Below, piece after piece: positions 53,450-62,871 of a stretch of 64,000 nt of DNA. The position numbers were made by a program, and so were the translations under genes. Below the pieces are notes generated by a model that was not told the DNA's origin, did no database searches, and worked only from the letters and a program-made list of their open reading frames with translations. Where the stretch lies: assembly GCA_964488865.1 (NCBI GenBank), contig CAZAWR010000034.1, forward strand, positions 1 to 64,000, read 5' to 3'. The stretch is from MWCO01 sp964488865. GTDB taxonomy: Bacteria; Myxococcota_A; Polyangia; Polyangiales; Polyangiaceae. Within the stretch, counting starts at the first letter, position 1. Every line of letters starts with the position of its first letter.

Positions 53450-55297
53450 CTACATGGGTGGAAGCCCGCCAAAGCCCATGGCCGGCCACACCAAGAGGTT
53501 GAGCGCCATCAGCACCAGGAAAGCCACCACGAAGCACGGAATCCCCACGCGGAGGAAGTCCTTCGGCTGGAGGTAGCCACTGGCGTAGACGATCGCGTTG
53601 GGCGGTGTTCCGATGATGAGAAGGTAGGCGAAGGACGACGAGCAGGCCGTCGTGAGCGCCATGAAGGGGACCAACTCCGTGCCGGGCTTGAAGACGGCAG
53701 CCATGTTGAGCGTGACGGGACCGACGGCAGCAGCGGCTGGGCCGTCGGCCATCAGATTGGTGATGATGGAAGTGACGACAGCGCCCACGGCGAGCAGCGC
53801 GTGCGAGGAGTTGAGACCGACGTCGGCGAGCCCCTCGACGATGCTGCGAGCGATCCAGTAGGCAGTGCCAGTGGAGTCCAGGGTGCGGCCGAAGACGATG
53901 GCGCCCGCGTAGAGCCAGACCACGCCCCAGTCGACCTTCGTGTGGTAGTCGCGCCAGTTGACGATCCCGAAGAGCAGGTAAGCCACGGCGCCTGCGATGG
54001 CGAGCACGCCGATGCCCGTGCGGAAGCCGAGGATGTCCTTGAGCAGGTTCGACTCGGTGATCCAGCCGAAGAGCATGACCGCGAAGATGAGGACGGCGAC
54101 GATCTGCTTGCGGTTCCACGGGCCGCTTCGGACCATGTCCTGCTTGAGGGTTTCGAGGGCCGGCCCGAGGTCCTTGATCTGGGGCTTGAAGCGCCACTGG
54201 AGCAAGAACCACAGGATGGGCATCATGATGATGACGAAGGGCATGCCGTACAGGATCCACTGGCCGTAGCCGATGCTGATGCCGAACATGTCCTCGAGAT
54301 AGGTCATCATGATGACGTTGCGGGCGCCGCCGGAGGGAGAGCCGAACCCGCCGATGTTGCACGCCATGGCGATACAGATGACGAGCATCTTCGCGAGCTC
54401 GGGATCGGCGGGGATGTTCTTGTTCACGCTGTTGGCATAGAGCGTGATCGCGATGGGGAGGAACATGGCGGCCAGGGCGTGGTCCGAGATGAACCCCGCC
54501 GCCGGCGCAATGACCACGATGAGCACCGCCGTCACCACCTTCGCGCTCGGCTTCGCGAAGTACCGGAACATGGCCAAGCATATTCGCTTGTCCACCCCCG
54601 TCTTCACGAACGCCGCCGCGAACATCAGGCTGCCCATGATGAACCACGCCGCGTCGGACCAGAAGGCCTGGGCGATGTTCTCCCTTCCCACGACCCCCGT
54701 GAACACAAGGATCAACCCGATGCAGAACGCCACGCCAGGCAAGGGGATCGCCTCCGTCAGGAAGCAGATCACCACGAAGGCCACCATCGCCAAGGACACC
54801 TTGATGTGCCACGCGGCCTTGTCCACCTTCGTCTTCTGCTTGGGCGTCAGCTGATCGTACGTCAGCTTGTCGTACCGCAAGGCCCGAGCGTGCTGCATCA
54901 TCGCGAGGTACGCTTGGTCGTCCATCGCCGCGACGTGCGCGTGAAACCGTTCGAAGTTCTTGTCCGACGCCGGGATCCCCAGCTTCTCGAGAGATGGCTT
55001 GTCGCGCTTGACCGCCACCCCCCGCGTCAGAGCGCCCTGCACCATGTGCTGCTCGAGCACGTCGACCGTGAGCTTCTGCCATTGCTCCGCGTCGTCGTAG
55101 TCTTTCTGGAACAGGGTCTCCGCCAGATACGTCCGCACGTGCGCGGGGGATCCCATGTACTCGACAGCGACGTCGACCATGGAGGCGGGGGTCGGCATCA
55201 GGAGAATGAGGAAGAACAGCCCAGCGGCGACCGCAAAGGGCTTGTAGGAGATGTACTTGTCGTAACCGGTAGGCTTTTCCTTCTGTGGCGCGGCCAT
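53450..55297 (-). CDS. DASS-family Na+/dicarboxylate symporter with a large insertion
   Basis: A 615-residue SLC13/DASS transporter with ~11 transmembrane helices, expected to import C4-dicarboxylates such as succinate with Na+. Motifs near the two pseudo-symmetric binding sites are NIGGFGSPSGGARNVIMM and NLMADGPAAAAVGP, plus GTPPNAIVYASGY. Between the first helix (about 17-35) and the second (about 165-185) is a charged, helical insert of ~120 residues not present in standard family members. It is flanked on the same strand by REC proteins and the histidine kinase. Confidence 0.9.
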   Translation of the reverse strand: MAAPQKEKPTGYDKYISYKPFAVAAGLFFLILLMPTPASMVDVAVEYMGSPAHVRTYLAETLFQKDYDDAEQWQKLTVDVLEQHMVQGALTRGVAVKRDKPSLEKLGIPASDKNFERFHAHVAAMDDQAYLAMMQHARALRYDKLTYDQLTPKQKTKVDKAAWHIKVSLAMVAFVVICFLTEAIPLPGVAFCIGLILVFTGVVGRENIAQAFWSDAAWFIMGSLMFAAAFVKTGVDKRICLAMFRYFAKPSAKVVTAVLIVVIAPAAGFISDHALAAMFLPIAITLYANSVNKNIPADPELAKMLVICIAMACNIGGFGSPSGGARNVIMMTYLEDMFGISIGYGQWILYGMPFVIIMMPILWFLLQWRFKPQIKDLGPALETLKQDMVRSGPWNRKQIVAVLIFAVMLFGWITESNLLKDILGFRTGIGVLAIAGAVAYLLFGIVNWRDYHTKVDWGVVWLYAGAIVFGRTLDSTGTAYWIARSIVEGLADVGLNSSHALLAVGAVVTSIITNLMADGPAAAAVGPVTLNMAAVFKPGTELVPFMALTTACSSSFAYLLIIGTPPNAIVYASGYLQPKDFLRVGIPCFVVAFLVLMALNLLVWPAMGFGGLPPM

Positions 55298-55323
55298 GGG
55301 CGTCTCCTATCGGGTGGGTGTCG

Positions 55324-56172
55324 TCAGCCGGGACTGCGCCGGGACAGCTCCTCGATGCGCCGGGCTCGCTCCTCGCTCACGCGCCCTGCGCGCTTCGCGG
55401 CAGCTTCGTGGATGCATCGCACCAACTCCGCAATGTCCACGGGCTTCATGAGGAAGTCGAACGCGCCCCGACGCATGGCCTCGACCGCCTGAGGGCTCGA
55501 CGGGTGTCCCGTCAGCAAGATCACTTCCGTGAGCGGGTAGTTCTCCTTGAAGCGCAGGAGGGTCGCCATGCCGCCCATGCCGGGCATCTTCATGTCCAGC
55601 ACGACCACGTCGAACACGTTGCCCTCCGCCTTGCCCAGGGCCACCTCCCCGTCCGGCGCCGTCTCCACCGCCATGCCCCGCCGCCCCAGTGCCTTCGAGA
55701 GGCTCTCGAGCAAGTCCTCCTCGTCGTCCACCAACATCACCCGGACCCGCTCCGACTCCGACAACGCCGGGTCGTCCGCTCCCCGCGAACGGATGTCCTG
55801 GGTGGCCCGCCGCAGCACCTCGGTCAACGCCTCCACGTCGCAGGGCTTCGCGAGGTACTCGAACACGCCCTCCTTCGACGTCTGGAACGCTTGCTGGATC
55901 GTCCCGTGTCCCGTGAGCATGATCACCGGCAGCCCGGGACGCAGCTTCTTCACCTCCCGAAAGACCTGGTCACCGCTCATGCCGGGCATCTTCACGTCCA
56001 GCACGACCACGTCGAACTTCCGGGTGCCTATCAGCTCGAGGGCCTTCGAGCCATCCGGCGCCGTCGTGACCTCGAACCCGCGACGCCCCAGGGGCTTCGT
56101 CACCGATGCGAGGAACTCCTCCTCGTCGTCGACGAGCAACACACGAATCGGAACGGAAGAGTCATCCATCAC
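55324..56172 (-). CDS. Tandem REC-REC response regulator
   Basis: A 282-residue protein made only of two receiver domains: 1-125 (RVLLVDDEEEFLASVTKPLGRRGFEV...VVLDVKMPGM, LAKPCDVEALTEV) and 140-260 (RVMLVDDEEDLLESLSKALGRRGM...VVLDMKMPGM, LMKPVDIAELV). No output domain. It may act as a phosphate sink or connector between the adjacent kinase and REC-CBS protein. One base separates its ATG from the stop codon of the kinase gene upstream. Confidence 0.9.
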   Translation of the reverse strand: MMDDSSVPIRVLLVDDEEEFLASVTKPLGRRGFEVTTAPDGSKALELIGTRKFDVVVLDVKMPGMSGDQVFREVKKLRPGLPVIMLTGHGTIQQAFQTSKEGVFEYLAKPCDVEALTEVLRRATQDIRSRGADDPALSESERVRVMLVDDEEDLLESLSKALGRRGMAVETAPDGEVALGKAEGNVFDVVVLDMKMPGMGGMATLLRFKENYPLTEVILLTGHPSSPQAVEAMRRGAFDFLMKPVDIAELVRCIHEAAAKRAGRVSEERARRIEELSRRSPG

Positions 56173-56173
56173 A

Positions 56174-57892
56174 TCACCTCTCTTGCTTGCTGGGCTCGTC
56201 CGACGGCGGCGCTGCCGGCACGACGAGCGTCACTTTGGTTCCCACGTCCACTTCGCTCTCGATGCGGATCTGTCCGCCCCAGCCCCGCACGATACCATAG
56301 CAAACGGACAAACCGAGGCCGGTCCCCTCACCCACGGGCTTGGTCGTGAAGAAGGGTTCGAACACACGCTCCAGGTTCTCCGGCGAGATCCCCTGCCCCG
56401 TGTCTTGCACGGAAATGAGCACATCGCCGCCCGATGCCTGCGCCTCGATGTCGATCGCTCCGCCCTTCGGCATGGCGTGCATCGCGTTGTTCACGAGGTT
56501 GACGAGGACTTGCTCCAGCTCCGTCGCGTCCGTGACCACCTCGGGCAAGCCAGCGCCGACCCGGGAACGGAGCGTCACGTTGCGCACGCTGGCCTGCTTG
56601 TCCATCATGCGGACGACTTCCGCGACCGACGTCGCAAGCTTCACACGGCGCGGCTGGAACTCGTTGTTGCGACCAAACTTCAGCATGCGAGCGGTGATCC
56701 CCGCGCACCGTTCCACCTGCCTGCCGATGCGAACCATCGACTCCCTCAGCTCCTCCCGCTCCGCGTCGCTCATCGACAACGCGCCCAGACAATCCATCAC
56801 GTTCGTTCGCTCCGAGCTGATGATCGCGAGAGGGTTGTTGATCTCGTGCGCCAACCCCGTCGCCAGCTCCCCCACGGACGCCAGCTTCGACGAGCGGATC
56901 AGCTCCTTCGACAGCCGGTCCCGCATCTCGTTGGCCCGATCGATCTTCCTCGTCAGGTGACGCGTCGCCCACACGGTCGTGCCGACGAGCAACAGCACCG
57001 CAATCCCCGTGAAGATCGCGCCTCTCTGCAACGCGCGACGGACGGGCGCCCGGACCGCCTCTGCGTCCTGCCGCACCACCAACATCCAGTGACCGTCATT
57101 GACCCACGCGGTGACCTGCACGAACTCCCTGTCCTCGAGCCGCACGCGCCGGTCCCTCACCCCTTGGTGCATCTCGGGCGCGCCCAGACCCGACGGGTCC
57201 AACACGTTGCCCACGGGTGGCGAGGTCTGGTACAGGCCCTCCCGATTGACGAGAAACGCAGCTTGCCCCGCGGCGGACGGACCGCTCGCCACGAGCGTGT
57301 CCAGCTGGCGGCTGTTGATCGTCGCACGCAGGATCCAGTGCCGTGCCCCTTCATCCCTGCGTATCGCGATCACGCAGTGAGGCACCTTACGGTACCCGAC
57401 GAACACGTCGGAGACGTAGGAGCCCTGAGCCATGGTGTTCGAGAACCACGGTGTCCCTGCGTAGTTCTTGGCCTTCAAATCGTACGGTCCCACGTACGCG
57501 AGGTGCTTGCCGGTCTCGTCGATGACGCCCAGGTCCACCAGGGATCGGTCGTGGCTCGCCTGGATTTGCTCGAAGAGCCTGTGCAAGTTCGCCTCGTTCG
57601 CGAGGTCCTCGGCCCGGAACAGGCGCGATGCCAAGTCCAGGGCGCGGACTCGCTCGGCGAGGTACAAGTCCACCGTCGTCGCGTGGGTCCGCACCATGCT
57701 GCTCTGCAGCTCGAGCGCCTTGTCCTCGAGCATGGATCCGAACACCACGCCCGATCCCACGCCCACGACGGCAAGGGGGCAGATCGACACGAACAGCAAG
57801 ATGAGGATGATTCGCCAGCGCAGGTCGAACGCATGACCGTTCCCGCGGGGCCGGGGAGGCGCTGGTGGCGAGGGCGGTTTGCTCGAAGGCAT
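56174..57892 (-). CDS. Sensor histidine kinase with Cache-type periplasmic domain
   Basis: A 572-residue kinase. N-terminal Pro-rich region, transmembrane helix (about 26-50), a ~240-residue extracytoplasmic domain with a dCache-like layout (VIDETGKHLAYVGPYDLKAKNYAGTPWF), second transmembrane helix (about 290-315), then HisKA with GLAHEINNPLAIIS (NtrB-like) and a HATPase (LVNNAMHAM, GGAIDIEAQ, VQDTGQGIS, GTGLGLSVCYGIV). The C-terminal output is to the REC proteins. Cache domains commonly bind carboxylates or amino acids, fitting the downstream dicarboxylate transporter. Confidence 0.92.
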   Translation of the reverse strand: MPSSKPPSPPAPPRPRGNGHAFDLRWRIILILLFVSICPLAVVGVGSGVVFGSMLEDKALELQSSMVRTHATTVDLYLAERVRALDLASRLFRAEDLANEANLHRLFEQIQASHDRSLVDLGVIDETGKHLAYVGPYDLKAKNYAGTPWFSNTMAQGSYVSDVFVGYRKVPHCVIAIRRDEGARHWILRATINSRQLDTLVASGPSAAGQAAFLVNREGLYQTSPPVGNVLDPSGLGAPEMHQGVRDRRVRLEDREFVQVTAWVNDGHWMLVVRQDAEAVRAPVRRALQRGAIFTGIAVLLLVGTTVWATRHLTRKIDRANEMRDRLSKELIRSSKLASVGELATGLAHEINNPLAIISSERTNVMDCLGALSMSDAEREELRESMVRIGRQVERCAGITARMLKFGRNNEFQPRRVKLATSVAEVVRMMDKQASVRNVTLRSRVGAGLPEVVTDATELEQVLVNLVNNAMHAMPKGGAIDIEAQASGGDVLISVQDTGQGISPENLERVFEPFFTTKPVGEGTGLGLSVCYGIVRGWGGQIRIESEVDVGTKVTLVVPAAPPSDEPSKQER

Positions 57893-57997
57893 CTTCGTCA
57901 GTCATCCCACCACCGAAGCAGGTCCTCGCACATCGGCGCGCTTGGGATACCGTATTGGTGAAACCCCCGAATGAGTGGTCAGGGAATCTGCACGCGG

Positions 57998-58016
57998 TGT
58001 AGGAAATTCCGCTACA
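57998..58016. promoter_or_regulatory. Imperfect dyad upstream of the kinase operon
   Basis: TGTAG and CTACA flank GGAAATTCC, with a 2-base asymmetry, 106 bp before the histidine-kinase ATG. The AT-rich centre and symmetry suggest a possible operator. No other support. Confidence 0.33.
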
Positions 58017-58128
58017 ACCGTGATTCGCTTCCCTCCAATTCAAAGGAAGCCTGCGGTCGAACGACGGGGCACAGCGGAAGAACAAGCTCGCTTCGGCGAC
58101 CTCGGCGGTTGCTTGGGAGGATGGTCCC

Positions 58129-61100
58129 TCAGGACGCCAGGTACTGCCGAAATCCGTCGACCAGGGTTGCCACGTTCCGCTCGAGCGATGATTCGAGTGC
58201 GTCGGCCCGGTCCAGCTTTCCCTCGGCTCCTGCGCGCTCCAACGCCAAGGCCGACTGCACCACCGCGTCGGCCGCGAAGTTTGCGGACGCCCCTTTCAAG
58301 GCGTGCGCAGACCGCTGGACTCGCTGGGGGCTTGCTTCCCTGACGGCGGCACGGATGGCGTCGAGATGGCTGGGCGCGTCCTCGATGAACAGCCGCATCA
58401 TGCGGCGAAGCAGGTCGTCACTGCCCCCCATGTTGGCCATGGCTTGAAACGGGTCGAAGGCGAGGGCACCGCGAGACGGCAAGACGTGTTGTGCGGGTCC
58501 TCGGTTCCGCATGACCCTTTGCAGTTCGTAGTAAAGAGCATCCTCGACAAACGGTTTGGCGACGTACCCGTCCATTCCGCTGGCGAGACAGCGCTCCCGA
58601 TCCCCCTTCATGGTCCCGGCGGTCATGGCAACGATGGGAACGGAAGCCCCGTCGCCCTCCGACTCCCGAATCCGCCGGGTGGTCTCGAAGCCGTCCATCT
58701 CCGGCATTTGGATGTCGAGCAGGATCAAGTCGAAGCGCTCCTTCCGCCAGGCAGCGAGCGCCTCGACCCCGTTGGCGGCGAGCTTGACCTGGTGACCTCG
58801 TTTGAGCAGAAGATGCTTGCCGACCTGCTGGTTGATGGCGTTGTCGTCCACCAGCAGGACCGCCATGGGCGGAAGGCCAGGCTCGAGGTCGGGCTGCTTC
58901 GCCACCCTGATGTTGGCGCGGGTGGTCGGGCTCAACGTCTGCAGGAGCCCTTCGTACAAGTCCTTGGCGCCGATCGGCTTGCGCAGGTACCACTCGAGGC
59001 CGAGAGCCCGGCACGCGGCGATCTCCGCCGGCCACCCGTGCACGGTCAGCATCATCACCGGCTCCACCGGCAACCCCGGCTCGTCGAACAACGACCGGGC
59101 AAACGCGAACCCGCCCTCGTCCGGAAGCCCAGCGTCGATCAACACCACACGGAATCCGCGGCCTTCCCGCCTGAGCGCTGCCATCTTGCCGCGCGCCGTC
59201 TCCACGTCGAACGTCAACGTGACCTGAAATCCCCACCGTGAGCACGCCCGTGCGATCGCCTCGCAGGACGACTCACTGTCGTCGACCACCAGCACGGCAA
59301 GCCCGTGCAGGCCGTCGACCGCCGTGCTGCTGGACGGAAGCGTTGCACGAGGAGGCACCTCGAACCGACAGGTGAAGTGGAACGTGCTTCCGCGCCCCAC
59401 CTCGCTCTCGACCCAGAGCTTGCCCTTCATGAGCGACACGATCTGCCTGCAAATGGCCAGCCCCAGGCCCGTGCCCTCGAACCGGCGAGAGGCCGCCTGG
59501 TCCCCCTGCGAGAACGCCTCGAAGATCATCTTCTGTTGTCCCGACGGGATCCCCGGGCCCGTGTCTCTCACCGAGAAGTGGAGGACCACGTGGCTGCCAT
59601 CGTACTGCTCCTGCTCCACCCGGAGCACGACCTCCCCCGCGTCCGTGAACTTCACCGCATTGCCGACCAGATTGACCAACACCTGGCGTAGCCGGTTGGC
59701 ATCCCCGATCACCACGTCGAGCGTCTGGGGGGAGACGTCACTCACGATCTCGAGGCTCTTGCCGTGGGCTCGCAACGCACAAACGCTCAGCGACTCGCTG
59801 ACGATGCTGTCCAAGCGAAACGCGTTGGCCGCAAGCTCGAGCCGACCGGCTTCAATCTTGGCGATGTCCAAAATGTCGTTGAGCAACGCGAGCAAGGACT
59901 GCGCCGACGTTCGGATGGCCTGCAAGCTCTGTCGTTGCTCGTCGGTCATCGGGGTGTCGAGCACGATGTCGACCATGCCCAGGATCCCGGCCATGGGGGT
60001 CCGGATCTCGTGGCTCACGTTGGCAAGGAGCGTGCTCTTGGTCCGATTGGCCGTCTCGGCAGCTTCCTTGGCGTGAACGAGCTCAGCCGTCCTCTGGGCG
60101 ACCCGCTCCTCCAGCAAGACGTTCGACCGCCGAAGCTCAGCGATGGCAACCTCGAGCTTGTCACTCGCCTCCGCGATCTGCGCGTCCTTTGCGCCCTTCA
60201 TCACCTGGATACGGTCCGCCAGGGCGAGGGACAGCAGGAGCGCCTCGGATGCGGAACCGATGTGTAGACCCCACATCGTGATGAACGTGTTCGGCAGAAC
60301 GCCGAACGTCTTGAGGATGTAGATTCCCGCAAACCCGAGGAACGCCGACCACGCCAGCAAAAAAAAGTAGGCCGGCCGAAAGCCTTGCCGCGCGGAGATG
60401 ATGCCGTTCACGACGAGGAGCGCCAAGCACGGGAACGTGAGCCCCGCGGCGATCATCATGCTCGCCTGATACGGACCCACCACGGCCAGCACCATGTTGA
60501 GCCCGTGCAGCACCATCATCGTGTCGTAGACCCGTCGCAAGTACGGAGCGTTGCGACGCATCTCCAGAAAGAGCCGAGCGAACGCAAGGTCGATGAGGGT
60601 GACGCCCGACACAGTGAACGGCACGACCACGTTCGCGAGCGAGGGAAGCGAAGGCCAGAGATGCTGGTACGTGATCCCATCGAGGCTCGCCACGACCAAG
60701 CCTATGAACAGCGTGCTGCCCGCGTACACGATGTGGATGCGGTCTCGCAGGGACAGGAACAGGAAGAGCACGTAGGCGATGAGCGCGATCAGGATGCCGA
60801 AGTACGCGCCGAGGACCATCTGCTGGCGATCGTGGTACTCGGCGAACGCGCGCGAAGACCATGCGTGCAGCGGCAGGTTGACGGAGCTCGCGGTTTGCAC
60901 TCGCAGCCAGTAATCCCTGCGCTGGCCCGGTGGCGAGGACAGCTCGAACACGAAGTTTCTATGGTCGACGTCGCGCTGCGCGAACGGCAACCGATCCCCC
61001 GTGCGCACCTCGCGGAAGCGAGAGCCTTCGACGGGCTCGAACAGGGTGACGTGGTCGAGCATGGGGTAGGCAAGCTCCAGGTACCACGCGACGGGGGAAT

Positions 61101-61458
61101 CGGTCGGGTTGTGGGTTGGGATCCGGAGCCAGTACGTCGAGCTCGAGAAGCCGTACCCCGGTATGCGTCGTTGGCCCCTATTCTGGTTCGGGTGGTCGAC
61201 CACCTGCCGCACTTCGAGCGTCCCCGTCCCGTCCTCGAGGACCCATGTGCATCGTCCGATCATGGCGCCGTCGAGGTCGGGGGTGATGGGAAGCACACCA
61301 TCGCCGACGACACAGCTGGCGGGCTCTCTCTCCTCGGGAGGCGGCTGGCCGCGGCAACCGAGCAGAGAAGAAAGGAGCAGGAACAGGATCACCAGGGGCA
61401 GGGCGAGGAGAGGTGGCCGGCGGAAGGCACGGCGCTCCCGCGGCGAACCACGGCTCAC
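58129..61458 (-). CDS. 7TMR-DISM hybrid sensor kinase (HK-REC-REC-Hpt)
   Basis: About 1109 residues from the GTG at 61458; an in-frame GTG at 61560 is possible but would leave too little room for the divergent promoter. A lipoprotein-like signal (LLLSSLLGCRG) is followed by a DISMED2-type extracellular domain, seven transmembrane helices (FGILIALIAYVLFLFLSL onward), a coiled coil, HisKA (ANVSHEIRTPMAGILGM), HATPase, REC1 (LVVDDSESSC, DAGLPD), REC2 (LLVDDNAINQQV, DIQMPEMDG) and Hpt (SAHALKGASANF). The full phosphorelay is in one chain. Partner is unknown. Confidence 0.9.
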   Translation of the reverse strand: MSRGSPRERRAFRRPPLLALPLVILFLLLSSLLGCRGQPPPEEREPASCVVGDGVLPITPDLDGAMIGRCTWVLEDGTGTLEVRQVVDHPNQNRGQRRIPGYGFSSSTYWLRIPTHNPTDSPVAWYLELAYPMLDHVTLFEPVEGSRFREVRTGDRLPFAQRDVDHRNFVFELSSPPGQRRDYWLRVQTASSVNLPLHAWSSRAFAEYHDRQQMVLGAYFGILIALIAYVLFLFLSLRDRIHIVYAGSTLFIGLVVASLDGITYQHLWPSLPSLANVVVPFTVSGVTLIDLAFARLFLEMRRNAPYLRRVYDTMMVLHGLNMVLAVVGPYQASMMIAAGLTFPCLALLVVNGIISARQGFRPAYFFLLAWSAFLGFAGIYILKTFGVLPNTFITMWGLHIGSASEALLLSLALADRIQVMKGAKDAQIAEASDKLEVAIAELRRSNVLLEERVAQRTAELVHAKEAAETANRTKSTLLANVSHEIRTPMAGILGMVDIVLDTPMTDEQRQSLQAIRTSAQSLLALLNDILDIAKIEAGRLELAANAFRLDSIVSESLSVCALRAHGKSLEIVSDVSPQTLDVVIGDANRLRQVLVNLVGNAVKFTDAGEVVLRVEQEQYDGSHVVLHFSVRDTGPGIPSGQQKMIFEAFSQGDQAASRRFEGTGLGLAICRQIVSLMKGKLWVESEVGRGSTFHFTCRFEVPPRATLPSSSTAVDGLHGLAVLVVDDSESSCEAIARACSRWGFQVTLTFDVETARGKMAALRREGRGFRVVLIDAGLPDEGGFAFARSLFDEPGLPVEPVMMLTVHGWPAEIAACRALGLEWYLRKPIGAKDLYEGLLQTLSPTTRANIRVAKQPDLEPGLPPMAVLLVDDNAINQQVGKHLLLKRGHQVKLAANGVEALAAWRKERFDLILLDIQMPEMDGFETTRRIRESEGDGASVPIVAMTAGTMKGDRERCLASGMDGYVAKPFVEDALYYELQRVMRNRGPAQHVLPSRGALAFDPFQAMANMGGSDDLLRRMMRLFIEDAPSHLDAIRAAVREASPQRVQRSAHALKGASANFAADAVVQSALALERAGAEGKLDRADALESSLERNVATLVDGFRQYLAS

Positions 61459-61643
61459 GGCGGAGCGCTGCGTCGACGTTAGCGGACTGGTCCGGCCGAG
61501 CCCATGTGGCCCCCCGAGCGGGTAGTCGGGAGCCGAGCAGGTGAAGAGGTCCCCGGGCACGTTCCTGGATGTATCACGTCCGGAATGCGGCGTTCCATCC
61601 TTCCGTGGTTCCGGGGCTCGAGGGATTGTGTTCCAATGACACC

Positions 61644-62339
61644 GTGCAAACAGTAGCCTTTCGTTTTGAAGACCTCGACCAGATGCGCGACACGCTGTCG
61701 CAGGCTGGGCTGGACATGGCGCTGGTGATGGACCCCAGCGCCCAGGCGAACGCGGGCGAGTGGGTCCTGGCCGTGTTCGAGGTGGCCACGGGGAAACGAG
61801 CCACGGCAGCGGCGGGCAGGGTGGTTAGCGCAGGGCGAGGCCCTAGCATCGAGTTCGAGCAGCGGGACTGGGACCGGTTGGTGGAGTTCGCCACCCCTTG
61901 GCAGCCGACGTCCGAAGCGACCACCGAGACAACACGAGTGCCCGATTCCGTGACTCATGGGGCGCGGGCCTTGGTCGTGGAGGACGAGCGGGTCTCTCGC
62001 GAAATGGTGACAACGTTCTTGCTGGGACTCGGTTTGGTGGCGCGGCCGACCGCAACCGCTGAGCGAGCGCTGGAGCTTCTCGACCGAGAGAGCTTCGACC
62101 TCGCCGTGCTGGACCTGGCATTGCCTGGGATGGATGGGCTCGAGCTGTGCGGTGCGATCCGTCGTCGAACGGATCGCGTCCGGTCGTTGCCCATCCTGAT
62201 TCTGACGGCGGACAGCTCCGAGATGTCGGCCAAGCGGTCGTTCAACGCGGGGGCCGACGACTTCATCACCAAGCCGGTCCCCGTCCTGGAGTTCCGGGCG
62301 CGGATCCTGGCCCTGCTGCAACGCAAGCGGGATCGGTAA
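61644..62339 (+). CDS. Single-REC regulator with small N-terminal beta domain
   Basis: About 231 residues from the GTG at 61644; the frame is open to an ATG at 61569, but that leaves only 8 bp to the open frame of the divergent kinase. The N-terminal ~100 residues may be a degenerate PilZ-like fold (no RxxxR motif). The C-terminal ~125 residues are a REC domain: ALVVEDERVSREMVTTFLLGLGLVARP...AVLDLALPGMDGLELC, TADSSEMSAKRSFNAGADDFITKPV. Divergent from the hybrid kinase, so it could be a partner. Confidence 0.82.
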   Translation: MQTVAFRFEDLDQMRDTLSQAGLDMALVMDPSAQANAGEWVLAVFEVATGKRATAAAGRVVSAGRGPSIEFEQRDWDRLVEFATPWQPTSEATTETTRVPDSVTHGARALVVEDERVSREMVTTFLLGLGLVARPTATAERALELLDRESFDLAVLDLALPGMDGLELCGAIRRRTDRVRSLPILILTADSSEMSAKRSFNAGADDFITKPVPVLEFRARILALLQRKRDR

Positions 62340-62343
62340 GCTA

Positions 62344-62374
62344 CCGGACACGTGTCCGGGCACCTGTCCGGACA
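62344..62374. terminator. Bidirectional palindrome between convergent genes
   Basis: CCGGACACGTGTCCGG (62344-62359) is a perfect 16-bp palindrome, followed by a second palindrome, TGTCCGGACA (62365-62374), which can also pair with the first. It fills the 43-bp gap between the REC gene (ends 62339) and the GtrA gene (ends 62383) and is likely a shared terminator. Confidence 0.58.
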
Positions 62375-62382
62375 CGGCTTGT

Positions 62383-62871
62383 TCAGAAGGCCATCGGGGG
62401 ATGCTCGGACACCGGCTCGACGTCGTCGTTCAAGGGACGACGAGGACCGGAGAACACGAGGAATCGCTGGACCGGATAGGAGACGGCGATCCAGGCGAAG
62501 ACCTTGGCAGGTACCCAGGCCAAGTGAGCGCTCATGTCGAGTCCCTCGACGAGGAGCAGCAAGCAGGTCTGCAGGGCGGCGTAGGTAGCGAGGCAGGTGA
62601 GCGCGTATTCGAAGGCCTGGAGCCGCAGGCCCTTGGTCGTTGCCGCGAACACCCACCTGCGATTGAGGCCGAAGTTGGTGATTCCTCCGAGCAGAGCGCC
62701 TGCGAACGCGGCTACCCCGTAGCTCCCCGTGCCGAACAGCAAGATGGCTTGGTACGCCACACCGTCCGCCGCGGTGGCGATCCCCGAAGAAACGGAGGCG
62801 CGTACGAACGTACCCACCTCCCGGGCGCGGTGGCGCCTGGGTCGGTCTCGATGCGTGCCGCTCTGCCTCAT
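62383..62871 (-). CDS. GtrA-family membrane protein
   Basis: A 162-residue protein from the ATG at 62871, which overlaps the upstream stop by ATGA. Four transmembrane helices follow: VSSGIATAADGVAYQAILLF, GVAAFAGALLGGITNFGLNRRWVF, YALTCLATYAALQTCLLLLV and VPAKVFAWIAVSYPVQRFLVF. The NRRWVF signature is GtrA-like. These proteins are thought to flip polyprenyl-linked sugars or assist cell-envelope polysaccharide synthesis. Coupled to the CDP-alcohol phosphatidyltransferase. Confidence 0.8.
   Translation of the reverse strand: MRQSGTHRDRPRRHRAREVGTFVRASVSSGIATAADGVAYQAILLFGTGSYGVAAFAGALLGGITNFGLNRRWVFAATTKGLRLQAFEYALTCLATYAALQTCLLLLVEGLDMSAHLAWVPAKVFAWIAVSYPVQRFLVFSGPRRPLNDDVEPVSEHPPMAF

Noticed and set aside
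52247..55492. A 1081-codon plus-strand frame over the REC-CBS and DASS genes
   Set aside because: His/Arg/Asp-rich composition and no domain; it is the antisense shadow of genuine genes.
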